Of a stretch of 9,355 nucleotides of DNA, positions 1 through 6,072 are shown piece by piece. The notes under the pieces are model-generated. The model worked only from the letters and a program-made list of their open reading frames with translations. It was not told where the DNA came from and did not search any database. This DNA is from Bdellovibrionales bacterium (GTDB lineage Bacteria; Bdellovibrionota; Bdellovibrionia; Bdellovibrionales; UBA1609): assembly GCA_020434645.1 (NCBI GenBank), contig JAGRAK010000056.1:1-9355 (forward strand), given 5' to 3'. The position numbers and the translations under genes are program-made. Position 1 is the first letter of the stretch. Each line of letters starts with the position of its first letter.

Positions 1-228
1 GAAAAAGGTGCGTTTCGTCCCTACTATGAGTTGGGCATTATGCATAAGGTAGTGCCTGACGAAAAATTTGCGAGCTTGAGTAATTGGGATAATTATTTAT
101 TTCGTTTCGGCATTGGTCTTTCAAATATTCTTCATCCACCTAAGTCTGTTCAACTTGAACTTGAGGTTGCAGTTGGCCCTGAAGATATTCTCGCCTTTTT
201 CTCCTACGGTTATGCTTGGGGATTTTAG
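1..228 (+). CDS. C-terminal part of a probable outer-membrane beta-barrel protein (5' end outside window)
   Basis: The reading frame is open from base 1 and ends at TAG 226-228, giving 75 residues of a C-terminus. A TTG and an ATG occur inside it (31 and 40), but the frame is already open upstream and I see no ribosome binding site there, so this is taken as a truncated gene and not a small one. The visible part alternates polar and hydrophobic/aromatic residues in strand-like blocks (FRPYYELGIMHKVV, YLFRFGIGLSNIL, VQLELEVAVG) and ends in SYGYAWGF. A last strand with a terminal phenylalanine is the classical C-terminal signature of BAM-assembled outer-membrane proteins. The family is not recognisable from this fragment. 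The coding part contains two TTTCG units at 100-109, the unit that is tandemly amplified 31 bases after the stop. Confidence 0.6.
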   Translation, partial: EKGAFRPYYELGIMHKVVPDEKFASLSNWDNYLFRFGIGLSNILHPPKSVQLELEVAVGPEDILAFFSYGYAWGF

Positions 229-258
229 TTTGGTTTATTGATCTATAGGGTTTATTTT

Positions 259-328
259 TTTCGTTTCGTTTCGTTTCGTTTCGTTTCGTTTCGTTTCGTT
301 TCGTTTCGTTTCGTTTCGTTTCGTTTCG
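259..328. repeat. Pentanucleotide microsatellite, 14 perfect TTTCG units
   Basis: Seventy bases consist of 14 uninterrupted TTTCG copies (CGAAA on the other strand). The tract starts 31 bases after the stop of the barrel gene, follows a short T-run and ends in GCC. A degenerate 5-base pattern related to TGATC continues at about 331-356. Long perfect tracts of this kind are prone to strand slippage, and a 5-base unit would shift any reading frame. No supported gene runs through it, so length changes would alter spacing or transcript ends rather than a protein. The copy number could differ between clones or be misassembled. Confidence 0.95.
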
Positions 329-482
329 CCTGATCTGGCTTTGATCTGATCTGATTTGTCTGTAGAGATTTAATATGAATCGTATCACCTTCGCTGCGGA
401 GGTTGCGTCGCATTAATATATTAAAAATAATTTGTTAACCAAATACTATTTACTTGACAGCGTTTTTGCCTCGCTACGTTTG

Positions 483-512
483 CGCGGGTTCGATTTTTGA
501 AACTTGCCCGCG
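483..512. promoter_or_regulatory. Inverted repeat in HNH leader region (possible hairpin or operator)
   Basis: CGCGGG and CCCGCG form perfect 6-base G+C-rich arms around an 18-base spacer that contains a shorter TTC...GAA pairing. It stands out in an A+T-rich background, just downstream of a TTGACA box. There is no T-run after the right arm, so it does not look like an intrinsic terminator. It could be an operator or an RNA hairpin; neither is demonstrated. Confidence 0.25.
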
Positions 513-675
513 ATCGTGAGCAAATATTAATTTTACTATTGAGGTGTGGCGATTAAACGCGAAACAGAGCATGCCTAATGAAATATTCGTAAGGCGAGAG
601 CGGTTGTAAATTGCGTAAAATATGCGACTTAAAAATGCGTGTTATATGTTTTCGGGGCAGACATAGAGGAGGTAT

Positions 676-1782
676 ATGAATTTAAAGACGCTTTCAAATG
701 AAAGATTACTGAGTGAAACAAAGCTTATCGTGAGCCAGGAGCGTGAACTATTAATCTCAGTTTTGCGTCATCTGCAAGAAATTGAAAGGCGAAAACTGTT
801 TTTAGAACTTGGATTCCCAAGTCTTTGGGCTTATTGCACCCTTGAATTAAAATATTCTGAGGCGTCGGCGTATAGGCGTATCCAGGCCATGCGAGCACTT
901 CGGGATTTGCCTGTCCTTCAGGCGAAACTTGAGTCGGGGTCATTAAGCTTGACCAATATTGCTAAAGCTCAGTCTGTCTTTCGAAAATTTTCTAAAAAAC
1001 AAAATAATATTATTAGCCCATTTTATAGTGGGGTGGAGTTAAGCGAGAACGATAAGTTAACTGAGAGCGATAAGTTTGGCGAGAACGAAACGTCACGTCA
1101 TGGTGATCACAATTTGGCCTGTGCGAAGCTAAAGGTTTTCGCAGCACTTGAAAACAAAAGCCAAAAAGAAGCCGACATTGTTTTAGCTTCACATTTTGGC
1201 GAAGAGATTTTACATAAGGAGTCGATTCGTCAGGTGAGCACTCATGAGGTTGTTGTGAAGCTGACTTTATCTAGTGGTTTACTTCAGAAAATAGAACGCG
1301 TTAAAAATTTATTTTCACACCAAAATTCAACTCTGACGACCGCTCAGGCGATTGAGCTTATGACAAATTTTGTGCTTGATAAAAAGGATTTGAGCTTAAC
1401 GAGTGAGAAGAGGCAGAGGGCATATACTGAGAGTCTTCGCATATCGAGTAAATATGGTTTGCTACTTCCACAGCGGAGGTTAAGTCATGATAATAAAGTT
1501 GCTCGCGCGCCAAGTGAAATGTCACAGACGCAAAAACTAATGGCTAATAATGCAAAGTCAGCAGTGCCAGCGGCCGTCAAGAGGGCGGTTTGGCGCAAGG
1601 CAGAGGGTAGTTGCCAGTATGTAAGTTCATCTACCGGTCGACGTTGTGGAGGGCAACACAAGTTGGAAATTGAGCATATCCAACCAAGAGCGTTTGGCGG
1701 AACGAATGACGAGAGCAATTTAAAATTATTTTGTCGAGCCCATAACGTTCAGGCCGCGCGCGATGCGACGCTTATGGGTTAA
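676..1782 (+). CDS. HNH endonuclease family protein
   Basis: A 368-residue protein with a helical N-terminal region (about 1-105) and a C-terminal HNH nuclease domain (about 296-368). The N-terminal part carries ERELL, VLRHLQEIERR, LGFPSLWAY, YSEASAYRRIQAMR and SGSLSLTNIA. I associate this arrangement with the DUF222-like HNH proteins found in many copies in Bdellovibrio. The HNH domain shows a probable zinc site (C313, C324, C353, H356) and the core EH at 333-334, followed by P337, GG at 341-342 and N348. It would be expected to nick or cut DNA with a divalent metal, but its target and biological role are unknown, and no partner methylase or transposase lies nearby. Residues about 123-140 are a hydrophilic linker built from three 18-base imperfect repeats. 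The ATG is chosen because a strong AGAGGAGG (665-672) precedes it, although only 3 bases away. Confidence 0.88.
   Translation: MNLKTLSNERLLSETKLIVSQERELLISVLRHLQEIERRKLFLELGFPSLWAYCTLELKYSEASAYRRIQAMRALRDLPVLQAKLESGSLSLTNIAKAQSVFRKFSKKQNNIISPFYSGVELSENDKLTESDKFGENETSRHGDHNLACAKLKVFAALENKSQKEADIVLASHFGEEILHKESIRQVSTHEVVVKLTLSSGLLQKIERVKNLFSHQNSTLTTAQAIELMTNFVLDKKDLSLTSEKRQRAYTESLRISSKYGLLLPQRRLSHDNKVARAPSEMSQTQKLMANNAKSAVPAAVKRAVWRKAEGSCQYVSSSTGRRCGGQHKLEIEHIQPRAFGGTNDESNLKLFCRAHNVQAARDATLMG
1042..1095 (+). repeat. Three imperfect 18-base repeats inside the HNH gene
   Basis: The units begin at 1042, 1060 and 1078 and share GAGA(A/G)CGA followed by TAAG in the first two. They encode three related six-residue blocks, SENDKL, TESDKF and GENETS. 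The repeats keep the reading frame and lie in the hydrophilic linker between the N-terminal region and the central part of the protein, where length changes should be tolerated. Confidence 0.55.
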
Positions 1783-1790
1783 GAGCCGCG

Positions 1791-1877
1791 ATGAAGGAGT
1801 TGATTATTGCAATAGCGTATATAGTGCCGGGTTTGGGAGGTATTATGATTGCGATTTGTTACTGCAACAATGCATAA
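1791..1877 (+). CDS. Possible 28-residue hydrophobic peptide
   Basis: An ATG 8 bases after the HNH stop opens a short frame ending at TAA 1875-1877. The product has a charged start (MKEL) and then one long apolar segment (IIAIAYIVPGLGGIMIAICY), ending CNNA. It could be a single-span membrane peptide. A weak AAGAG (1781-1785) lies 5 bases upstream. Its 3' end overlaps the convergent lipoprotein gene by 19 bases. Nothing else supports it: the frame is short enough to be chance and no family is recognised. Confidence 0.18.
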   Translation: MKELIIAIAYIVPGLGGIMIAICYCNNA

Positions 1878-2557
1878 AGAGCGATAGCTACTGCAGCAGG
1901 ATTGCCACCGCCAGCAGCGATTGCAGAACCAATATCAGAGCAGGCAGGATTTGTTGCCGCATCACCAATGCAATAAACATCATACATCGAGGTGACGGCT
2001 GTGCCGATAGCAGCATCATCGCAAGTTCCGCCTGAACCACCATTTGAGCAAGTAGTTAAAAATGTAGTTGGCGTAGTGCTAGATCCATCAATAGTCATAA
2101 TTGTCCCAGTCTGACTTAATGTTGCAAGATAATCTAGGCTAGCTACTTTACTTGCTTTACAAGCGGCAACTGTTTCAGCGGCGTGCACTTTAGAATCATG
2201 CGACAGAGCCCCCATAAGTGTTGCGGCTTGTAAGTTGGCCGGAGCTGCATCGGCTGCTGAAAACGCGCTGGCCATACTGGAGGCCGTTACGCCTCCAACA
2301 ATGAAACCGACCGAGCATCGGATGACATAAGATTCGGGAGATGTGAGTCCGGCCACAATGGCGGCACACGCTTGCGCTTGTGGAATATTTGTATCATCGA
2401 CTTTATCTAAACACTCTTGAGCTTTTGCTAATTTATTATCATCATCAGATTCACAGCCAAAGTTAAATACTGCGATTAGGGTCGCACATAAAATTAAACT
2501 GAAGAATTTAATGGATGTAATAGGGCTAACTGTTCGGCTAATTGAAAATGATGTCAT
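1859..2557 (-). CDS. Cys-rich putative lipoprotein 1
   Basis: A 232-residue exported protein of unknown function. The N-terminus has a polar start with R8 and K17, then a hydrophobic stretch (residues 18-33) ending in NFGC at C35 followed by ESDDDN. This looks like a signal-peptidase-II lipoprotein leader, though Asn at -3 and Phe at -2 depart from the usual L-(A/S)-(G/A)-C lipobox. The mature part has eight further cysteines (C49, C64, C81 and five later), an even number compatible with disulfides in the periplasm. The segment around C64 and C81 (C-x16-C, after an AxxCLDK helix) matches lipoprotein 2 encoded at 3965-4810, so the two appear to be distant relatives. The middle and C-terminus are Ala/Gly/Ser/Thr-rich. 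The start has a weak AAGAGAG 5 bases upstream. The gene converges on the HNH gene and diverges from PorV-like barrel 1. Confidence 0.72.
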   Translation of the reverse strand: MTSFSISRTVSPITSIKFFSLILCATLIAVFNFGCESDDDNKLAKAQECLDKVDDTNIPQAQACAAIVAGLTSPESYVIRCSVGFIVGGVTASSMASAFSAADAAPANLQAATLMGALSHDSKVHAAETVAACKASKVASLDYLATLSQTGTIMTIDGSSTTPTTFLTTCSNGGSGGTCDDAAIGTAVTSMYDVYCIGDAATNPACSDIGSAIAAGGGNPAAVAIALYALLQ

Positions 2558-2762
2558 GTAAACTCTCTTTTGTTTATGTGCTAATTAAAATAGCGAATAG
2601 GTTCTAATTTAACCAGCCAGTTGATTTATTCTTAACGGCAATACAAACCAGATCTTTATGTTATAGCGTCTCATCTTTTGAGTATAGCTTTTATTACACG
2701 CTGCCAATACGCGACCATTGTACAGGCAAGCATGCGACTATTTATTTTATTGCGCCACAAAT

Positions 2763-2776
2763 CAGACGAAAGTCTG
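2763..2776 (+). other. Short hairpin with GAAA tetraloop in barrel 1 leader
   Basis: CAGAC-GAAA-GTCTG forms a 5-base-pair stem closed by a GNRA-type loop, about 50 bases before the ribosome binding site of barrel 1. It is followed by TCTCAAC and no T-run, so it is not a terminator. It could stabilise the 5' end of the mRNA. A five-pair stem can also arise by chance. Confidence 0.25.
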
Positions 2777-2825
2777 TCTCAACTTGAAACATAAATCTGC
2801 CGAGTAAGCTAATGACAGAGCCCAT

Positions 2826-2832
2826 GGAGGGG
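2826..2832 (+). promoter_or_regulatory. Ribosome binding site deciding the TTG start of barrel 1
   Basis: GGAGGGG here is the only good Shine-Dalgarno sequence near the gene. Its GGAGG core lies 5 bases before TTG 2836. The in-frame ATG codons at 2812 and 2824 lie before or at the edge of this site and have no comparable sequence upstream. Confidence 0.6.
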
Positions 2833-2835
2833 ATC

Positions 2836-3993
2836 TTGAAAACATTAAAAAAGCAGTATTTTAAAATTCGAATATTACTTATTTTGGCGACACATTTAGT
2901 CGCAACTCCGTTAATAGCAGGTGAGCGTTTTGAATTTTTCAACGGCGTTCGCTCACTTGGTATGGGGGGTGTTAGTGCAGCTGTTGTAAATGATGAAACG
3001 GCATTGCTCGCCAACCCAGCAGCTTTAGGTAAGCTAAGAAATTACTTTGTCACCGTTGCAGATCCAGAAGTTGATGTAAGTGCAGATGCTGAGCGTATCG
3101 TCGGCACAGGAATCTTAAAATTTTTAGATCCACAGCAAACTCTTGATGCTGTCGAAGCTTTTCCGGGCAAGCGTTTACATGAGCGGGTTCAGGTCTTCCC
3201 ATCATTTGTCGTTACAAATTTTGGCATGGGTGTATTCGCAAAATATGTAACAGATGCTTCAGTAGACGCAACTTCAACCACTTTCACATATGATTACACC
3301 AATGATCTTGCATTTGTATTTGGTTTTAATTTCAGATTATTCGACGGCAAAATAAAATTAGGAGTTAACGGTCGTGCTGTGAATAGAGTTGAATCTCATC
3401 GCACAGATATTCCGGTTGCGACTAACGGGCTTACGCACACCACGGTAATCGGCTCAGGTACCATTGCCAATGAGGGATTAGGCGTTGCCTCAGATGTGGG
3501 TCTTATTCTGACTGGTCCGTGGGCTTTTCTGCCGACCATTGCCTTTGTTTATCATGATGTGGGTAACACAACGTACGATGTGAATAACGGTATGTTTTTA
3601 AGTACAACAGATCGACCAGATCCAACGCCAGCCACTCTTGATGTTGGACTTGGGATTTTTCCGATCACGGGTAAAGGTTCGCGTATCGCATTCTCACTTG
3701 AAATGGTGGATGTGCTAGATGCAAAAGAACCAGCAGATGAAGAGGCGTCAGATGAGGTTATGCGACGTCTTCACGGCGGCATTGAGTTTAACTTTAAAGA
3801 TGTATTTTTTCTGCGTGGTGGGATGAATCAAGGTTACTGGACGGCGGGCATGGAGCTTTCGATGTACAATACGCAACTTCAGATTGCGACTTACGGCGAA
3901 GAAGTGGGTGATATTGTGCCCGCTGGATCAGCCGCAACTTATACAGCAGTGGAGGACAGACGTTATGTGGTTAAATTCGCATATAGATTTTAA
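2836..3993 (+). CDS. PorV/PorQ-like outer-membrane beta-barrel protein 1 (FadL fold)
   Basis: About 385 residues from the TTG. The N-terminus is a Sec signal peptide: a basic start (K2, K5, K6, K10, R12), a hydrophobic core (13-27) and probable cleavage after A28 before GERFEF. Next comes VRSLGMGGVSAAVVNDETALLANPAALG. The 'R-x-(L/M)-GMGG ... D-E-(T/S) ... NPA' motif is characteristic of PorV/PorQ, UPF0164 and related FadL-fold barrels. The rest alternates strand-like segments and ends in VVKFAYRF, with a terminal Phe as expected for BAM insertion. It is paralogous to the product of 4832-6022 (shared VGNTT, DP(E/K)V, QGY(W/Y)T and RRY near the C-terminus). The cargo or partner is unknown; nothing here indicates type IX secretion. 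An ATG at 2812 would add eight residues but lacks a ribosome binding site. The gene overlaps lipoprotein 2 by 29 bases. Confidence 0.82.
   Translation: MKTLKKQYFKIRILLILATHLVATPLIAGERFEFFNGVRSLGMGGVSAAVVNDETALLANPAALGKLRNYFVTVADPEVDVSADAERIVGTGILKFLDPQQTLDAVEAFPGKRLHERVQVFPSFVVTNFGMGVFAKYVTDASVDATSTTFTYDYTNDLAFVFGFNFRLFDGKIKLGVNGRAVNRVESHRTDIPVATNGLTHTTVIGSGTIANEGLGVASDVGLILTGPWAFLPTIAFVYHDVGNTTYDVNNGMFLSTTDRPDPTPATLDVGLGIFPITGKGSRIAFSLEMVDVLDAKEPADEEASDEVMRRLHGGIEFNFKDVFFLRGGMNQGYWTAGMELSMYNTQLQIATYGEEVGDIVPAGSAATYTAVEDRRYVVKFAYRF
3949..3955 (+). promoter_or_regulatory. Ribosome binding site of lipoprotein 2 inside barrel 1 gene
   Basis: GTGGAGG ends 9 bases before ATG 3965, within the last codons of the barrel 1 gene. 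It fixes the start of the lipoprotein at 3965 and not at the earlier in-frame ATG 3884. The overlap suggests translational coupling. Confidence 0.65.
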
Positions 3994-4810
3994 TTCTATA
4001 AAAAAATACGCACGTCTGTTTTTGACAACGGTGTTTTTTTTAAGTGCGACCAGTTGCGGAAACCAATTCACTGGTTTTGCAAATAGAAATACAGATCTGT
4101 CTCTACTGGCAAGTGCTGAAAAATCGCTTCGTGATGGTAACTATGCTGGAGCAATCAACTATTGCACATACATGAGTGCAGGATTTGGCTTAAGGCCAAA
4201 GGTTTCTGCAATTTGTGCCTCGGCTTATGCTGGACGAGCGGGCTTTAGCTTTATTGGTATGATAGATGATCTGGCTTTAGCGGGAGTCCCGGTGATGGAA
4301 TCATTTTTAACTATCACCGCGAGTGCTCAGGATATTGCAGACGCAAACACGGCTATATCTATTGTGCGCGCGCAAGGGGCAGCAAGCGCAAGATCAAATG
4401 ATCAAAATGCATTTATGGTTTTGCTAACATTGTGGCAAATCGCAATGATAGCAGATAATGTGGGTGATGCAGATTTAGATAGCCTGCTCGACGGTGGTGC
4501 AGATATGTGTACGGATGTCACCGCAGCTGGTTTTGATCAAGAATTGGCAACGGCATTCTGGGAGCTTTATCAAAGCGTCGTTGCATTACAGAGTATTACT
4601 TATTACGCCAATTTGAAGACAACTCTAGATGCGCTCGGAGTTTTGCTTGCGGCATTAGTCCCGTCTCAAGATTTTCGTGGGGCGGTAAGCCCAGATGCTT
4701 TCACTGTAGACGAGCAAAAAGGTGTGTTCACTTTATTAAAAGAAGGCGCAGCCATTGGGCTAGATCAGTGTACTGGCGGTCAAAGTATAGCGACATGCAG
4801 TTGTCCATAA
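3965..4810 (+). CDS. Putative lipoprotein 2, partner of the PorV-like barrels
   Basis: From ATG 3965 the product has 281 residues. A basic segment (K13, K14, R17) and a hydrophobic core lead to ATSC with C31, a reasonable lipobox for signal peptidase II. Position +2 is Gly and not Asp, which favours outer-membrane sorting if E. coli rules apply. Residues about 45-95 resemble a helical-hairpin, TPR-like segment (AEKSLRDGNYAGAINYC, then C84 and ASAYAGRAG). The C67-x16-C84 spacing and flanking residues match lipoprotein 1. The remainder is predicted to be mostly helical, with Ala-rich hydrophobic segments, and the C-terminus is Cys-rich (QC, TCSC). It has six cysteines besides the lipidated one. 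It lies between two paralogous barrels, overlapping the first and 21 bases from the second, so a common outer-membrane complex is plausible. Function is unknown. The longer form from ATG 3884 would bury the signal peptide behind 27 residues and is rejected. Confidence 0.78.
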   Translation: MWLNSHIDFNSIKKYARLFLTTVFFLSATSCGNQFTGFANRNTDLSLLASAEKSLRDGNYAGAINYCTYMSAGFGLRPKVSAICASAYAGRAGFSFIGMIDDLALAGVPVMESFLTITASAQDIADANTAISIVRAQGAASARSNDQNAFMVLLTLWQIAMIADNVGDADLDSLLDGGADMCTDVTAAGFDQELATAFWELYQSVVALQSITYYANLKTTLDALGVLLAALVPSQDFRGAVSPDAFTVDEQKGVFTLLKEGAAIGLDQCTGGQSIATCSCP

Positions 4811-4816
4811 TTTAGT

Positions 4817-4825
4817 AAGGAGAGG
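4817..4825 (+). promoter_or_regulatory. Ribosome binding site pointing to an ATT start for barrel 2
   Basis: AAGGAGAGG is a strong Shine-Dalgarno sequence lying 6 bases before ATT 4832-4834 and 15 bases before TTG 4841. The normal spacing fits the ATT. No ATG, GTG or TTG lies in frame between the preceding stop (4808-4810) and 4841. Confidence 0.6.
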
Positions 4826-4831
4826 TTTAAA

Positions 4832-6022
4832 ATTAAAGCATTGTTATTAGTACTTTTAATTATGACTCTGACAAAAGCTCACGCTGGTGAGCTATTTGAA
4901 GTGCATAGCAATGCGCGCGCCATGGGAATGGGCGGAGCTTTTGCGGCTCTCGTAGAAGATGAAGAATCACTTTGGTACAACCCTGCGGGTATTGCTAAAA
5001 ATGGCGGTATATTTTGGACTATTGCAGACCCAAAGGTTGGACTAACAGATCCAACTACAGCGCTTGGAATATTCTCTGATTTGGGTTCGCAGTCCACATT
5101 TGAAAGCGCACTGACAGATCTTGGTAATGCCCCCATCTGGATTGGAGCAAGCGCGAAAACTTCGCTTATTATGCCATTTTTTGCAGCTGCATATTTTTAC
5201 GACGTAGATGTGAGTATGCTTTCTGAAAACCCAGTCAGTCCGTCGCTGACTACAAATTATATTATGGATACTGGTGTAGCTCTTGGCACAGGCTGGACGA
5301 TGGGCGGAATGTTGCAGGTGGGGTTTGCTGCAAAATATATAACTCGAAGTGGTGTGCGCAAAGATTGGGGCACGCAGGAGATCGCTGATATTATAGCGGG
5401 AACAAGTTCGCCCGATGTTATTTTTGATAGCTTCACGCAGACGACTGGAGTGGGCTATGGGTTTGATTTCGGAATGAATATTATTGTGCCCACTATGGTG
5501 CAGCCAACGGTCTCTTTTGTTTGGAAGAATGTCGGGAACACAACATTTAGAGCGGGTCTCGGAGAGGAAGCTCCACCAACCGAAATGCAAGATATGCTTG
5601 TTGGGGCGTCACTGCTTATTGATTTGCCTCTGATTCAAATTGCACCAGCATTAGAAGTTCGACATCTCAATGATGGCGATGTGCAGATCGGAAATAAAAT
5701 CCACATGGGTGTCGAAATGGGTCTGCCTCTTATTGATTTGAGGGCGGGTCTTTACCAAGGCTATTACACATATGGAGTCGGTCTGAATTTAGGAATTTTG
5801 AAGATTGATGCGGCATCTTGGGGAGTTGAGTTGGGAGGCTACCCAGGTCAATTTGAGAGTCGGCGTTATATGGTTCAGGCCTCTATCAATATTGGGTTTG
5901 ACATGGGTTTTGGTACAGGTGGAAGTAATGGTAATAGTGCCAGTAGCTCCGGCGAAGGTGGCAAAAGCGGTTCTGGCGGAGGTTTATTTTCTGGCCGCCG
6001 CAAAATGAAACAGCGCAGGTAA
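4832..6022 (+). CDS. PorV/PorQ-like outer-membrane beta-barrel protein 2 (FadL fold), probable ATT start
   Basis: About 396 residues if translation begins at ATT 4832, giving (M)KALLLVLLIMTLTKAHA before GELFEV, a textbook signal peptide with an AHA cleavage site. A start at TTG 4841 would yield 393 residues but leave the leader without its basic residue and sit 15 bases from the ribosome binding site. The mature N-terminus ARAMGMGGAFAALVEDEESLWYNPAGIA (about 28-55) is the PorV/PorQ-type motif with a complete YNPAG. The last barrel strand appears to be around YMVQASINIGF. A 35-residue tail (about 362-396) follows, rich in Gly and Ser and ending in the basic GRRKMKQRR, which is odd for a barrel whose C-terminal strand normally serves as the assembly signal. 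Closest relative in the window is barrel 1. A long-chain hydrophobic-substrate channel or a secretion-shuttle role is known for FadL-fold relatives; neither can be chosen here. Confidence 0.82.
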   Translation: MKALLLVLLIMTLTKAHAGELFEVHSNARAMGMGGAFAALVEDEESLWYNPAGIAKNGGIFWTIADPKVGLTDPTTALGIFSDLGSQSTFESALTDLGNAPIWIGASAKTSLIMPFFAAAYFYDVDVSMLSENPVSPSLTTNYIMDTGVALGTGWTMGGMLQVGFAAKYITRSGVRKDWGTQEIADIIAGTSSPDVIFDSFTQTTGVGYGFDFGMNIIVPTMVQPTVSFVWKNVGNTTFRAGLGEEAPPTEMQDMLVGASLLIDLPLIQIAPALEVRHLNDGDVQIGNKIHMGVEMGLPLIDLRAGLYQGYYTYGVGLNLGILKIDAASWGVELGGYPGQFESRRYMVQASINIGFDMGFGTGGSNGNSASSSGEGGKSGSGGGLFSGRRKMKQRR

Positions 6023-6072
6023 AATAAGGCATAATTTTTTACTAATATGTGCGTTATGTGATGACGTATCTT

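Larger units (their letters stand above)
229..675. other. Gene-free stretch between the barrel gene and the HNH gene
   Basis: After the TTTCG tract there is no convincing gene for about 345 bases. Seen here: a 12-base AT-only palindrome TTAATATATTAA (413-424); a perfect TTGACA at 454-459, whose only nearby -10-like partner (TACGTT, 475-480) gives a poor 15-base spacing; an inverted repeat CGCGGG (483-488) with CCCGCG (507-512) enclosing 18 bases; and a -10-like TAAAAT (616-621) without a matching -35. No intrinsic terminator was found for the upstream gene. The stretch must hold the promoter of the HNH gene, but I cannot pin it down. A long structured 5' leader or a small RNA is possible but unsupported beyond the single hairpin. 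Confidence 0.5.
2558..2835. promoter_or_regulatory. Divergent promoter region between lipoprotein 1 and barrel 1
   Basis: This 278-base spacer separates two divergent genes and should hold both promoters. On the minus strand TTGGCA (complement of 2702-2707) and TATACT (complement of 2681-2686) each match the sigma-70 consensus at five of six positions, but their spacing is only 15 bases. On the plus strand TTGTAC (2718-2723) and TTTATT (2741-2746) are 17 bases apart but are poor matches. Neither assignment is firm. No operator-like symmetry of note was seen apart from the small hairpin at 2763-2776. Confidence 0.35.

Noticed and set aside
259..328. CRISPR-like array
   Set aside because: The units are contiguous 5-base copies with no spacers; it is a microsatellite.
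140..388. Minus-strand frame of 82 codons with repeated KRNET units
   Set aside because: It is produced by the CGAAA tract read in frame, is extremely basic, has no ribosome binding site and lies antisense to the barrel gene end.
454..480. TTGACA with TACGTT as an HNH promoter
   Set aside because: The -35 box is perfect, but the only -10-like sequence is a 3-of-6 match at 15-base spacing, so it is not strong enough to list as a promoter.
725..943. Minus-strand frame within the HNH gene
   Set aside because: It is antisense to a well-supported protein with recognisable motifs, and I see no independent support for it.
1763..2035. Plus-strand frame across the convergent gap
   Set aside because: It is mostly antisense to the lipoprotein gene, has odd composition with many Cys/Ser/Ile, and no ribosome binding site.
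2742..3014. Minus-strand frame over the barrel 1 start
   Set aside because: It runs through the signal peptide region of barrel 1 on the opposite strand; no start signal and no family resemblance.
3884..3964. Upstream in-frame start for lipoprotein 2
   Set aside because: It would place 27 residues ahead of the signal peptide inside the barrel 1 gene; ATG 3965 has a good ribosome binding site and gives a normal leader.
5042..5590. 182-codon minus-strand frame
   Set aside because: It is antisense to barrel 2 and rich in Cys/His/Ser/Ile/Arg, as expected for a shadow frame; the plus-strand protein has clear family motifs.
2836..6022. Type IX secretion system locus
   Set aside because: PorV/PorQ-like motifs alone do not show T9SS. 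No PorK/L/M/N, sortase PorU or C-terminal T9SS domain is visible, and FadL-fold barrels with this motif occur outside Bacteroidota.
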